Counted from the stretch's first letter, positions 19,607 to 28,344 are shown. The stretch is 39,397 nucleotides of DNA from Bacteroidota bacterium (GCA_013288555.1 JABDBQ010000023.1:1-39397); one strand, 5' to 3'. Numbers and translations: made by a program. The notes: a model not told the origin generated them from the letters alone.

Positions 19607-19640
19607 AGTGTCCCAACCCTGATAATTAAGCAGGGACACT
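19607..19640 (+). repeat. 8-bp perfect inverted repeat in the S41 protease leader
   Basis: AGTGTCCC (19607-19614) and GGGACACT (19633-19640) are perfect complements across an 18-base spacer. An alternative shorter pairing, CCCTG with CAGGG, overlaps it. It lies between the candidate promoter and the ATG at 19691, so it could be an operator or an RNA hairpin in the leader. There is no T run after it, so it is not a typical terminator. Confidence 0.45.
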
Positions 19641-19690
19641 AAAAAAGCAAAGATAAAACCATTGAACAGATAAACTGTTTTTCAAAAAAG

Positions 19691-21316
19691 ATGAAAAAGA
19701 AACTCAATTATAAAATACCCCTATTGTTCGCAGTTGTTGCTGCCTTCGCCATGTTTGTGGGAGCCAGGTTCAGCTCACGTTCCAAGACTGATGGTGGCAT
19801 TTCTGATCCATCATCGTTGTTCCAGGAAGTGATGATGCGCATCAACAGTGAATATGTCGACAAACCTGACGATAATAAACTTACCCAGGCCGCTATTGAG
19901 GGCATGTTGAAAGAACTGGACCCCCACTCCGTTTTCATTCCTGCATCAGAACTGAAAGCAAATACTGAAGAGCTTCAGGGCAATTTTGAAGGCATTGGTA
20001 TTGAGTTTAATATATTGAATGATACTATATTTGTGGTTACGCCCATTTCAGGCGGACCATCGGAAAAACTTGGAATACGGGCAGGGGATAAAATCATAAA
20101 AATTGACGGAAATACTGTTGCCGGTGTTAAGTATAAAGAGTCTGATGTATTTAAACATCTAAGAGGGGCTAAAGGCACTGATGTTACGGTAAGTATCTAC
20201 AGAGCAGGCAATCCGGGGCTGCTTGATTTTAAAATAACGAGAGATAAAATTCCAATATACAGTGTAGATGCTTCCTACATGGCGTCACCTGGAATCGGTT
20301 ATATCAAAATAAACCGCTTTGGCAGCACCACGGCTGATGAATTTAACACTGCTTTTGAAAAGCTTCAGAAGGAAGGTATGACCAACCTCGTACTTGATCT
20401 TCGCGACAACCCTGGCGGTTATCTGAACATTGCCATTGACATCGCTTCTGAGTTTATACCGAGAGGGAAACTGATCGTTTATACCCAGGGCAGGGCTCAT
20501 GAAAAGGAAGTATATAATTCAAAAGATTATTCCCCTTTTAAAGGTAAAGTTGCCGTCCTCATTGATGAGGGATCTGCATCAGCCAGTGAAATTGTAACCG
20601 GCGCGTTACAGGATTGGGATCGCGCCCTTGTTATTGGCCGCCGTTCCTTTGGCAAAGGATTGGTGCAGCAACAATATCCGCTAAGTGATGGTTCTGCTTT
20701 GCGACTTACCATTGCAAGATATTATACTCCGAGCGGCCGCTGCATCCAGAAATCTTATAAAAATGGCGTGGAAGATTATTACCAGGATTTTGCCAAAAGA
20801 TATAAAAGCGGAGAGCTGGAAAATAAAGACAGTATTAAAGTAATCGACTCCCTGAAGTACTATACCAACAACCACAGGGCTGTGTATGGTGGTGGTGGCA
20901 TTGTACCTGATGTATTTGTACCACTTGACACCACAGAAAATTCAACTTATCTCATCAAACTTCTTAATAAAGGTGTTTTCAACCAGTATGTGCTGACCTA
21001 TACGGATAAGCATCGGGCGGAACTGGCCAGCAAATACCCTGATTTTGCCACGTTTGATAAAAACTTTGTTACGGATAATAATTTCATAAATAATTTTGTG
21101 AAATATGGCGAAAAATCCGGTGTGAAAAAGGATGATAAAGCGTTGGCTATATCTGGTAATTATATCAGGAATGAATTGAAAGCATTGGTTGCGCGTCAGT
21201 TATTCCAGAATGATGGATTTTTCCAGGTTGTGAATGAATCGAACAATATGTACCAGAAGGCATTACAGTCCATCAAAGACGATTCATTTGAAAAGACAGG
21301 TATTGTGTCGAAATAA
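19691..21316 (+). CDS. S41 family C-terminal processing peptidase (PDZ protease)
   Basis: A 541-residue protease anchored by an N-terminal hydrophobic segment (residues ~9-27). Then follow an N-terminal helical part with the DPHSVFIPASEL motif, a PDZ domain (~85-170, IRAGDKIIKIDGNTV) and the S41 catalytic core. The nucleophile is Ser297 in GSASASE (294-300) and the general base is Lys322 in SFGKGLVQQ; the 25-residue spacing equals that of Prc/Tsp. An extension of about 160 residues follows the core. The family trims or degrades periplasmic proteins from their C-termini, often with roles in cell-wall hydrolase turnover. It is transcribed alone from a candidate promoter at 19566-19599 and ends in front of a palindrome at 21330-21355. 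Confidence 0.93.
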   Translation: MKKKLNYKIPLLFAVVAAFAMFVGARFSSRSKTDGGISDPSSLFQEVMMRINSEYVDKPDDNKLTQAAIEGMLKELDPHSVFIPASELKANTEELQGNFEGIGIEFNILNDTIFVVTPISGGPSEKLGIRAGDKIIKIDGNTVAGVKYKESDVFKHLRGAKGTDVTVSIYRAGNPGLLDFKITRDKIPIYSVDASYMASPGIGYIKINRFGSTTADEFNTAFEKLQKEGMTNLVLDLRDNPGGYLNIAIDIASEFIPRGKLIVYTQGRAHEKEVYNSKDYSPFKGKVAVLIDEGSASASEIVTGALQDWDRALVIGRRSFGKGLVQQQYPLSDGSALRLTIARYYTPSGRCIQKSYKNGVEDYYQDFAKRYKSGELENKDSIKVIDSLKYYTNNHRAVYGGGGIVPDVFVPLDTTENSTYLIKLLNKGVFNQYVLTYTDKHRAELASKYPDFATFDKNFVTDNNFINNFVKYGEKSGVKKDDKALAISGNYIRNELKALVARQLFQNDGFFQVVNESNNMYQKALQSIKDDSFEKTGIVSK

Positions 21317-21329
21317 AGAATCTGATTGT

Positions 21330-21355
21330 AGGGACAGGGCATTGCCCCTGTCTCT
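21330..21355. repeat. short intergenic palindrome, family copy 1 (possible bidirectional terminator)
   Basis: Hairpin of GACAGGG with CCCTGTC around CATTGC, embedded in AGGGACAGGGCATTGCCC. It lies between two convergent genes (stops at 21316 and 21370). It resembles three other intergenic palindromes in this window (26884, 35878, 36891) that share an AAGGCATTGCCT-like core. Confidence 0.55.
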
Positions 21356-21369
21356 GTTCTGTCGATATT

Positions 21370-22449
21370 TTATGAATTGACAGTTAGTTTGTCAATAACG
21401 AGTTCTTGGGCCAAAGAATCCAAATCCTGCATTACTTTATCGTTCAGCGGAACTCCATATTTCAGACGATATTCTTCTGCACGGAATTCGGGCTCTCCAG
21501 GAATCAGGATCTCGTCAATACCTTCATTTTTCCTGAGGTTTTTTACACCTTCGATCCAGGTATCCATGCGGGATTTGAATTCGTCGGCAGGTTGAAAGGC
21601 ATCTATTTTCAAGGCGCCCACAAAATGGCCGATTCCTTCGCCTACGGATTGTTTTACATCCAGGAAATGAACAAATGGTGGAACCCAGGCGCCGAAATTA
21701 GCACCTGATAATACGCCAGTTAATATATCTACCACTGAGCCAAGTCCATATCCTTTATGATATCCGTGATCCACATCACTACCGAGTGGCAATAGGCTTC
21801 CTTTGTCTTTGAGAGCGTGGGCATTGGTGGTTGGTTTGCCATCTACTGTTTGCGCCCATCCGGAAGGGATCGGAGCATTTTTGCGTTGCGCTATTTCCAG
21901 TTTGCCATTCGCCGCAGCTGATGTGGCCATATCAAGAATAAATGGCTTGTATTTTCCGGTCGGCACGGCCACGCATATAGGGTTGGTGCCAAGATACCCT
22001 TCGCTGGCACCTGCCGGTGCTACAAGGGGCGAGGCGTTGGTCATGGCCATACCGATCATGTCATATCCAATTGCTATTTCAGCGTGAGAAGCGGCAATAC
22101 CGAAATGCGAAGAGTTCTTTACAGCTACCCAGCCGCTGCCGCAGATTTCTGCTTTTTGGATGGCTATTTTCATGGCCTCATTGGCTACATACAATCCAAG
22201 TCCGGCATCTCCGTCCAGCGTTGCCGTTGAGGCAGTCTCATAGACAATGTTAGGCTTTGCATTGATATTGATTCTTCCGGCTTTGATGAGCCGCACAAAG
22301 CCGCTCAAACGTGCTACACCATGACTGTCTATACCGCGCAGGTCGGCTCTTACCAGGTTTTCTGCGGCTATTGAAGCAACATTGTCAGGTATGCCTAAGG
22401 ATAGGAAGACCTTTTTTGTGAAATGTTCTAAATGTTTATGGGAGATCAA
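21370..22449 (-). CDS. Ldh family (malate/L-lactate/ureidoglycolate dehydrogenase type) oxidoreductase
   Basis: A 359-residue NAD(P)-dependent 2-hydroxyacid dehydrogenase of the type 2 malate/L-lactate family, which is unrelated to classical Rossmann lactate dehydrogenases. Landmarks: RADLRGIDSHGVARL near the N-terminus, the VKNSSHFGIAASHAEIA segment containing the catalytic His, MAMTNASPLVAPAGA, and the C-terminal LIPGEPE motif. The exact 2-oxoacid (pyruvate, oxaloacetate, 2,3-diketogulonate and others) cannot be told from sequence. Its start is 34 bases behind the stop of the lutA-like gene, same strand, so the two are likely co-transcribed in a lactate or related hydroxyacid pathway. Cytoplasmic, no signal peptide. 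Confidence 0.9.
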   Translation of the reverse strand: MISHKHLEHFTKKVFLSLGIPDNVASIAAENLVRADLRGIDSHGVARLSGFVRLIKAGRININAKPNIVYETASTATLDGDAGLGLYVANEAMKIAIQKAEICGSGWVAVKNSSHFGIAASHAEIAIGYDMIGMAMTNASPLVAPAGASEGYLGTNPICVAVPTGKYKPFILDMATSAAANGKLEIAQRKNAPIPSGWAQTVDGKPTTNAHALKDKGSLLPLGSDVDHGYHKGYGLGSVVDILTGVLSGANFGAWVPPFVHFLDVKQSVGEGIGHFVGALKIDAFQPADEFKSRMDTWIEGVKNLRKNEGIDEILIPGEPEFRAEEYRLKYGVPLNDKVMQDLDSLAQELVIDKLTVNS

Positions 22450-22483
22450 TGGATTAGATTATTAAATCTTAATATTCATAAGC

Positions 22484-23203
22484 TTACCAGCCCGAAGCCA
22501 GTACATCTGCAATATGCATGCATTTCAGGGGCAATTTTTTCTTCTGGATATAGGCATCAATATGCATCAGGCATGAAACATCTGTAGAGATAAGATAATC
22601 AGCTCCTGTAGCCAGTGCATTGTTAACTTTCTGCTCTGCCATTGCAACAGATATGGCGTCAAATTTCACTGCAAATGTTCCACCAAAGCCGCAGCAGGTT
22701 TCGCATTCATTCATCTCTACAAGTTCCAGACCCTTAACGTTCTGAAGCAGCTTTCTTGGGCCATCTTTTATGCCGCATTCCCTTAATGAGCCACAGGCAT
22801 CATGATAAGTTGCTTTGCCGGGCAATGAAGCTCCAACATCTTCTCTTTTCAATATTTCAGTCAGGAATTCTGTAAACTCAAAACTCCTGCTTTGTGCTGA
22901 TTTGCACTTCAGGTGGTTAGACGTATTTGCAAACATTTCCAGGTAATAATTCCGCACCATTCCGGTACATGATCCTGACGGACTTACTATCGGGTTTTGG
23001 GTATTGAAATCGTTGATCCACTTGGCGGCAACGGGTTTTACACGGTCTTTATATCCAGCATTCCATGCCGGTTGTCCGCAGCAGGTCTGATCCGGATTAT
23101 AATGCACATCGCAACCCAGCTTTTCCAGGACCTTGATCATGTTCCATGCAGTTTGCGGGAAAATCTGATCTATGAAACAGGGTATGAAAATGTCGACAGT
23201 CAT
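22484..23203 (-). CDS. lutA: (Fe-S)-binding lactate utilisation protein LutA/YkgE family
   Basis: A 239-residue protein with the two cysteine-rich CCG domains of this family: TCCGQPAWNAGYKDRV near residue 45 and TCCGFGGTFAVK near residue 185, plus HDACGSLRECG. In the LutABC system these oxidise L-lactate to pyruvate and pass electrons to quinone. The ATG at 23203 (MTVDIFIPCFIDQ) gives the family's usual N-terminus; an upstream in-frame start would add 17 unconserved residues. No lutB or lutC lies next to it; instead an Ldh-type dehydrogenase follows 34 bases downstream. An inverted repeat (23231-23358) separates it from the upstream lytic transglycosylase gene. Confidence 0.88.
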   Translation of the reverse strand: MTVDIFIPCFIDQIFPQTAWNMIKVLEKLGCDVHYNPDQTCCGQPAWNAGYKDRVKPVAAKWINDFNTQNPIVSPSGSCTGMVRNYYLEMFANTSNHLKCKSAQSRSFEFTEFLTEILKREDVGASLPGKATYHDACGSLRECGIKDGPRKLLQNVKGLELVEMNECETCCGFGGTFAVKFDAISVAMAEQKVNNALATGADYLISTDVSCLMHIDAYIQKKKLPLKCMHIADVLASGW

Positions 23204-23230
23204 TGAAAGGCAAAAGTAGCTATTAAAATG

Positions 23231-23358
23231 ATGTGCAAATATGCCAATATGCAAATGTGCAAATTTTGCTTACGCGCTATAAAAACTTCCAAAATCTTTT
23301 GCTTGCATTTAGTCAGTGATTTTCATTTGCACATTTGCATATTTCCGCATTTGCACAT
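23231..23358. repeat. long inverted repeat of TGCAAATATG-like units
   Basis: Left arm 23231-23264 and right arm 23325-23358 are inverted copies, 34 bp each with 30 identical positions, around a 60-base loop. Each arm is built of ATGTGCAAAT / ATGCAAAT units. It occupies most of the space between the lytic transglycosylase stop (23366) and the lutA start (23203). It could fold into a large cruciform or RNA hairpin, but there is no T run, so it is not a standard terminator. Confidence 0.75.
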
Positions 23359-23365
23359 TGGTTTT

Positions 23366-25099
23366 TCACCCCTTCAGGATCTTGATTTTCTGACCAGGCT
23401 GTATCTTTTGATTGCCTCTCAGGCCGTTGGCTTTTTTTATTTCATCAACGGTAGTGCCCGGAAATCTTTGGGCGATGCTCCAAAGCGTATCTCCTTTTTG
23501 TACTACGTAATATTTGATTCCCGCCTTTGTTTTTACAGGGGGATCGACATCGGCTTTATCTGCGGTTTCTTTTTTCTCAACCGTTTGTTTTTCAGCAGCT
23601 TTCCTGTCTTTTTTGACCGCCGTTTTCTTCTCTTTTACAGGCTTGGCTTCGGCTACTGCAGTGGTGTCTTTATCATCAGTTTTTGCAGTCTTATCTTCTT
23701 TCTTTTCCGGCTCATAGTCCCGATGTCCCGACAGCTCTCTTTTTTTCTGGAGCATGGTCATCGTATTTATCTTCCTGTAATACTTAGCTTTATCGGCGGG
23801 CACATCAATAGTAAGTTTTTTCCCGACGCCAACTTTATGTCCACGCACATGGTTCCATCTTTTCAGATTGTAAACACTTACATCAAACAAAGACGCAATA
23901 AAGGGCAGGTTATCACCGCTTTTAACAGTATATTTTACAATGGCTTTCGGGCCGTAACTTTCATTGGAATGGGCACCTTTTAAAGTGACATGAGCAATGC
24001 CGCTTGAATCGTTTGGGTTATAATTCGGATTCTGAGCCTTCAGCATGGCTGCATAGGTATGGTAGATAGAATCTTTATATACAGTGAATGCAGAAGCTTT
24101 AGCGGCAGGTAACCTAAGTGTGTATGTTGTTTCCCGGGCCGGGATTATATCCCTGGTATATTGGGGATTAAGGTCTCTTATTTCTTCGACAGACATATCC
24201 AGCACTTTTGCAATCGGCTGAAAATCAAGTTCTCTGTTGATGATTACGGTATCCACAAACTTTGGCAATGTCACTTCCTGTGGATAAAGGTTATGTTCCC
24301 TGTGATAATGGAATACATACGCAACTGCAATAAAGGCAGGCACATATCCACGCGTTTCGGCAGGCAGATAAGGATATATTTCCCAGAAGGTTCTTTTACC
24401 TCCCGAACGTCTGATGGCTTTGTTTACATTTCCGGGACCGCAGTTATAAGCCGCGATGGCCAGGAACCAGTCACCGAAAATGTTATGAAGGTCTTTTAGC
24501 AATAAAGCAGCAGCTTCTGAGGCCTTTAGAGGGTCTTTGCGCTCATCTACAAAAGAATTGATATCGAGATTGTACAAATTGGCGGTTGAATACATGAACT
24601 GCCATAATCCGGTTGCATGAACCCTTGATTCAGCACGGGTATTCAAAGCTGATTCAACGATTGACAGATACTTGAGTTCAAGCGGCATGCGGTTCCGGTC
24701 GAGGGTTTCCTCAAAAATGGGGAAATAGATTTCTGACAAACCCAGCATCTTTTCTACCTGGTCGCGTTTGCGATTCGCATAAAGATCTATAAAGGCCCTT
24801 ACGGTCTCATTGTAGGCCAGTGGCAGAGGGCTTTGTATCATCCTGATCCGTTTGGCATAAACGGAATCGCTGAAGCTGGGCACTTCATCGGGTTTGTAAT
24901 GATAGATGTTTTCTGAATTCCTGCTTTTGGCAGGCCTTGCGCTTTTCACATACCATAAGGTCATCAGGGTATCCAGGTTATTGAGGATTTCCCCGCTTTT
25001 CCTCACCTCTTCCCCGCCCTTTCCACCTCCTGTCTGACCAAAGGCAGAAAAGCTCAGGCAAAGACAAACAAATATAAGTATGGATATATGTCCTTTCAT
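23366..25099 (-). CDS. membrane-bound lytic murein transglycosylase with two LysM domains (MltD-like)
   Basis: A 577-residue secreted protein with a signal peptide ending SFSAFGQ (residue ~21). The lysozyme-like SLT domain (~130-280) has the catalytic Glu149 in LSIVESALN, then ATGLWQFM, and AAYNCGPGNVNKAI, all canonical for family 1 lytic transglycosylases. Two LysM peptidoglycan-binding domains follow, one near residues 400-450 (YTVKSGDNLPFIASLF) and one at the C-terminus (YYVVQKGDTLWSIAQRFPG). They are joined by a Lys/Glu/Ala/Asp-rich low-complexity linker of about 70 residues. It cleaves glycan strands in the periplasm during wall remodelling. Its ATG overlaps the gatA stop (TAATG), so translation is coupled. 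Confidence 0.92.
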   Translation of the reverse strand: MKGHISILIFVCLCLSFSAFGQTGGGKGGEEVRKSGEILNNLDTLMTLWYVKSARPAKSRNSENIYHYKPDEVPSFSDSVYAKRIRMIQSPLPLAYNETVRAFIDLYANRKRDQVEKMLGLSEIYFPIFEETLDRNRMPLELKYLSIVESALNTRAESRVHATGLWQFMYSTANLYNLDINSFVDERKDPLKASEAAALLLKDLHNIFGDWFLAIAAYNCGPGNVNKAIRRSGGKRTFWEIYPYLPAETRGYVPAFIAVAYVFHYHREHNLYPQEVTLPKFVDTVIINRELDFQPIAKVLDMSVEEIRDLNPQYTRDIIPARETTYTLRLPAAKASAFTVYKDSIYHTYAAMLKAQNPNYNPNDSSGIAHVTLKGAHSNESYGPKAIVKYTVKSGDNLPFIASLFDVSVYNLKRWNHVRGHKVGVGKKLTIDVPADKAKYYRKINTMTMLQKKRELSGHRDYEPEKKEDKTAKTDDKDTTAVAEAKPVKEKKTAVKKDRKAAEKQTVEKKETADKADVDPPVKTKAGIKYYVVQKGDTLWSIAQRFPGTTVDEIKKANGLRGNQKIQPGQKIKILKG

Positions 25100-26535
25100 T
25101 ATTCTCTCCGTGCAAATATATTCATTAATTGATTAGAAAAAGCAAGCAGCCTGCTTTCGTCAAAACTGCGCCCTATAATCTGTATGCCATAAGGCATGCC
25201 ATTGCTGTGCCAGCCAAGCGGTAAGGATATCGAAGGCAATCCTGCGATGGCGGATGGAATGGTGAATATATCAGCTAAATACATTGCAATGGGGTCCTCA
25301 GTATTCTCTCCTAACGCAAAAGCGACCCCGGGTGATGTAGGGAGGATTAAAAAATCATTATCTTTTAAAAGGTTTTTGGTATAATTGTTTATCAAGCGCC
25401 TCACTCTCTGCGCTTTATTATAATAGGCATCGTAATAGCCCTCGCTCAGGACAAAGGTTCCCAGCATGATCCGGCGCTTTACTTCAGGACCAAAACCTTC
25501 ACTGCGGCTCTGAACGATAGTCTCTTCAAGGGTTTTGGCGTCTTTGCTGCGGTATCCATAGGTCATCCCGGCATAGCGGGAAAGGTTTGATGATGCTTCT
25601 GCCGTTGCCAGTACATAATAAACAGGGATCATCTGGTCGAGATATGGAAATGAAGCATTTTTGCTTTCGAGTCCTGATTCCTGCAATGTTTTCAGGATTT
25701 CTTTAAACCTGTTTTTTATTTCAGGATCAAGCCCGGGATGGTTGATACACTCATCGAGATAAACCAGGTTATATTTTTCCAGGTCATTGATAGATTCAGA
25801 ATAAAGCGGAACCGGTTTTGATGAAACCGTTGCGTCATATTCATCTTTGCCCGCCATTACTTCCATGAGCAAAGCGACATCTTCGATATTGTTTGTAACG
25901 GTGCCGATCTGGTCGAATGAAGAAGCAAAAGCCAGCAGGCCATGCCTTGAAATCCTACCATAAGTGGGCCTGAAACCCGTAACCCCGCAAAATGAAGCCG
26001 GCTGCCTGATAGAACCTCCCGTATCGGAGCCTAAAGCAGCATGACAAAGCCTTGCAGATACGGCGGCAGCTGATCCACCGGAAGAACCTCCGGGAACCAG
26101 TTTCTCATTGAGTGGATTTTTTACGACACCATAAGCTGAGTTTTCGTTAGAAGAACCCATGGCAAATTCATCACAATTGGTACGACCAATAATGATGACA
26201 TCTTCCGCCAGCAGCCGTTCTACAACCGTGGCAGAATATACAGATTCAAAACCCTGGAGAATTTTGGATGAAGCCGAAACCTTATGCCCCTTATAGCAGA
26301 TATTGTCTTTGAGGGCAATAACCATCCCTGCCAGTTTGCCGGCATTGCCCGCTGCAATTTTGGCATCGATGATTGCGGCTCTTTCAAGCGCCTCATCTTC
26401 AAACACTTCTAAAAATGCATTAAGACCTTTTCGCCCTTCTATCCTATCCAGAAAAGTGTTCACCTGTTGCACACAGGTCATTTCTTTCTGTTCCAGGCGT
26501 TCCCTGTAGCGTGTATATCCGGTATAGCGCTGCAA
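25099..26535 (-). CDS. gatA: Asp-tRNA(Asn)/Glu-tRNA(Gln) amidotransferase subunit A
   Basis: A 478-residue amidase-signature enzyme that supplies ammonia from glutamine to GatB for making Gln-tRNA(Gln) or Asn-tRNA(Asn). The catalytic triad is intact: Lys76 (ALKDN), cis-Ser151 (GGSSGGSAA) and nucleophile Ser175 (GSDTGGSIRQPA), with the same spacings (75 and 24) as in characterised GatA. The start is the TTG at 26535: there is no in-frame ATG near, the N-terminal length is right for the family, and AGGAGG sits 5 bases upstream (26541-26546). It lies 22 bases after tatA and overlaps the lytic transglycosylase start by one base, forming a three-gene transcript. gatB and gatC are not here. Confidence 0.94.
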   Translation of the reverse strand: MQRYTGYTRYRERLEQKEMTCVQQVNTFLDRIEGRKGLNAFLEVFEDEALERAAIIDAKIAAGNAGKLAGMVIALKDNICYKGHKVSASSKILQGFESVYSATVVERLLAEDVIIIGRTNCDEFAMGSSNENSAYGVVKNPLNEKLVPGGSSGGSAAAVSARLCHAALGSDTGGSIRQPASFCGVTGFRPTYGRISRHGLLAFASSFDQIGTVTNNIEDVALLMEVMAGKDEYDATVSSKPVPLYSESINDLEKYNLVYLDECINHPGLDPEIKNRFKEILKTLQESGLESKNASFPYLDQMIPVYYVLATAEASSNLSRYAGMTYGYRSKDAKTLEETIVQSRSEGFGPEVKRRIMLGTFVLSEGYYDAYYNKAQRVRRLINNYTKNLLKDNDFLILPTSPGVAFALGENTEDPIAMYLADIFTIPSAIAGLPSISLPLGWHSNGMPYGIQIIGRSFDESRLLAFSNQLMNIFARRE

Positions 26536-26540
26536 TTCCG

Positions 26541-26546
26541 CCTCCT
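26541..26546 (-). promoter_or_regulatory. strong Shine-Dalgarno site deciding the TTG start of gatA
   Basis: AGGAGG on the minus strand, 5 bases before the TTG at 26535. Strong SD sites are uncommon in Bacteroidota, and here it compensates for a weak start codon and fixes the start position. Confidence 0.7.
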
Positions 26547-26557
26547 GTTTATTTGAT

Positions 26558-26770
26558 TTATTCTGGTTTTTTAGGCTCGTCAGGCTTCATGCCGTCTTCG
26601 ATGTTGGCCTTTACTTTTTCTTTGGCATCGTTAAATTCGCGGATGCCTTTGCCGATACCTTTCATTAATTCAGGCACCTTTTTACCACCAAACAACAGAA
26701 GGATCGCCGCAAAAATAAGGATCCATTCCATACCGCCGGGAGCACTAAGAAGAAAAACTGATGTTAACAT
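26558..26770 (-). CDS. tatA: twin-arginine translocase subunit TatA/TatE
   Basis: A 70-residue protein with one N-terminal transmembrane helix ([16 protein letters not shown]), the FGGKKVPEL hinge, an amphipathic helix ([19 protein letters not shown]) and a charged tail ending PKKPE. This is the classical TatA layout: it forms the pore that exports folded, often cofactor-bearing proteins across the inner membrane. TatC is not in the window. First gene of the tatA-gatA-transglycosylase unit, with a -7 box at 26801-26808. Confidence 0.93.
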   Translation of the reverse strand: MLTSVFLLSAPGGMEWILIFAAILLLFGGKKVPELMKGIGKGIREFNDAKEKVKANIEDGMKPDEPKKPE

Positions 26771-26800
26771 AGCTATAACTTTTCTTTAATAAAAACGCAG

Positions 26801-26808
26801 CAAAGATA
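26801..26808 (-). promoter_or_regulatory. -7 box of the tatA operon
   Basis: TATCTTTG on the minus strand exactly fits TAnnTTTG, about 30 bases before the tatA start. No good -33 TTG was found at the usual distance, so the site is supported by its -7 element and position only. Confidence 0.45.
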
Positions 26809-26883
26809 GACATAGTTCTTCAAATAGGAGACCATTTCAATGGAAACTGATATTAATCATGTTTTGCGGCATTTCCATTACAA

Positions 26884-26904
26884 AGACAAGGCATTACCTC
26901 GTCT
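26884..26904. repeat. short intergenic palindrome, family copy 2
   Basis: AGACAAGGCATTACCTCGTCT, an imperfect palindrome between the divergent tatA and NADH dehydrogenase genes. It shares its AAGGCATT-CCT core with the copies at 21330, 35878 and 36891. Because the flanking genes diverge, it cannot be a terminator here. Apart from this and the promoter boxes, the spacer 26771-27042 holds nothing I can identify. Confidence 0.5.
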
Positions 26905-27042
26905 GCCTCGAAATGTTGAATTGCATTACCCATCGTTACATATAAAAAGACTGGGACACACGTTTCTTTATGTTTGATTGTGTCAATTTATCGCAACCTT
27001 TCCAAAATTCCTCCGTTAATTTGAATCATTAAATCATAAAAG

Positions 27043-28344
27043 ATGCCTCTTGATATTCCTGATTCTCCGATGCCGCGGGTTGTCATTGTTGGTGGCGGAT
27101 TCGCAGGACTGAATGTAGCCAATTCCCTTAAAAACAAGAATGTACAGCTGGTTCTTTTAGACAAGAATAATCATCATACTTTTCAACCGCTGTTATACCA
27201 GGTGGCCACTTCCGGTCTCGAAGCGGGTTCTATTGCCTATCCGTTACGAAAGGCATTGTCGGGCGCAAAAAACGCACATTTCAGGATGATAGAAGTGGAG
27301 GAGGTTTTGCCGTCAGAAAAGAAAATAAAAACGATAGCGGGTTACCTGAAATATGATTACCTGGTGATCGCTACAGGCTCTAAAACCAATTTCTTCAACA
27401 TGAAGGATATTGAGCAAAACGCTGCCCAGCTCAAAAGCGTGAGCAATGCTATAGATATGAGGCACTTGTTTTTGCAGACTTTTGAGAAAATGCTGCTCAC
27501 TGATGATGAATCAGTAAGAACACGGCTGTTTAATTTTGTGATCGCCGGAGGCGGTCCACCAGGGGTAGAACTTGCAGGTGCCCTGAGTGAACTTCGTAAA
27601 ATGGTGCTTCCCAAAGATTACCCGGAACTGAACCTGGATCGGATGCGGATCATTTTGATCGACCCGGGTACAAGACTCCTCGGAGCAATGTCTGAATTTG
27701 CTTCAAAAAATGCCCTGAAATACCTGAATCGCCTGGGCATTGAGGTGAAGTTCGGCGTCTCGGTAAAAACATATGATGGCCGGGTGGTAACCCTTAGCAG
27801 TGGTGAAGAAATCCCTACCGAAGCCATGATCTGGGCTGCTGGTGTAAAAGCAGCGGCCATTGCGGGAATTGACGCTTCATTATTAGCCAGGGGAAACCGC
27901 ATTATGGTTGATGCCTGCAACAGAGTAAAGGGTATGGAACATGTATTTGCTGTGGGGGATGTTGCCATGCAGGAAGATTCCAGGTACCCGAATGGATTGC
28001 CAGGATTGGCACCGGTTGCCATTCAGCAGGGACAATATGTTGCGAAAACAATATTAAGGCTTGTAAAAAACCAGAAACCGGTTCCATTTAAGTATTGGGA
28101 CAAAGGCGCTCTTGCTACTATCGGGAGATTGAAGGCTGTGGGAGACCTGCCAAAAAATTTACATCTCAGGGGCATGATCGCATGGCTGGCCTGGCTTTTT
28201 GTGCATTTGTTTTACCTCATTGGTTTCGGGAACAAGGTGATGGTTTTCTTTGATTGGGTCTGGAATTATATCACTTATGACAGACGGGTAAGGCTGATTG
28301 TGAGACCATATAAGAAGAATTACGAACCCGAAGGATCGCGATAG
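27043..28344 (+). CDS. ndh: type II NADH:quinone oxidoreductase (NDH-2), FAD-dependent
   Basis: A 433-residue single-subunit NADH dehydrogenase. The FAD-binding motif VVIVGGGFAGLNVA is at residues ~13-26, the NADH-binding motif FVIAGGGPPGVELAGAL near 165-181, and the second FAD site VFAVGDVAM near 302. The family-specific PLLYQVATSGLE follows the first Rossmann fold. The C-terminal ~90 residues contain hydrophobic/amphipathic stretches (WLAWLFVHLFYLIGF, then FFDWVWNYI) that bind the inner face of the membrane. It passes electrons from NADH to quinone without pumping protons, complementing the transhydrogenase in redox balance. A TATGTTTG at 26969-26976 may be its -7 box, 66 bases before the ATG. 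Monocistronic as far as can be seen. Confidence 0.92.
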   Translation: MPLDIPDSPMPRVVIVGGGFAGLNVANSLKNKNVQLVLLDKNNHHTFQPLLYQVATSGLEAGSIAYPLRKALSGAKNAHFRMIEVEEVLPSEKKIKTIAGYLKYDYLVIATGSKTNFFNMKDIEQNAAQLKSVSNAIDMRHLFLQTFEKMLLTDDESVRTRLFNFVIAGGGPPGVELAGALSELRKMVLPKDYPELNLDRMRIILIDPGTRLLGAMSEFASKNALKYLNRLGIEVKFGVSVKTYDGRVVTLSSGEEIPTEAMIWAAGVKAAAIAGIDASLLARGNRIMVDACNRVKGMEHVFAVGDVAMQEDSRYPNGLPGLAPVAIQQGQYVAKTILRLVKNQKPVPFKYWDKGALATIGRLKAVGDLPKNLHLRGMIAWLAWLFVHLFYLIGFGNKVMVFFDWVWNYITYDRRVRLIVRPYKKNYEPEGSR

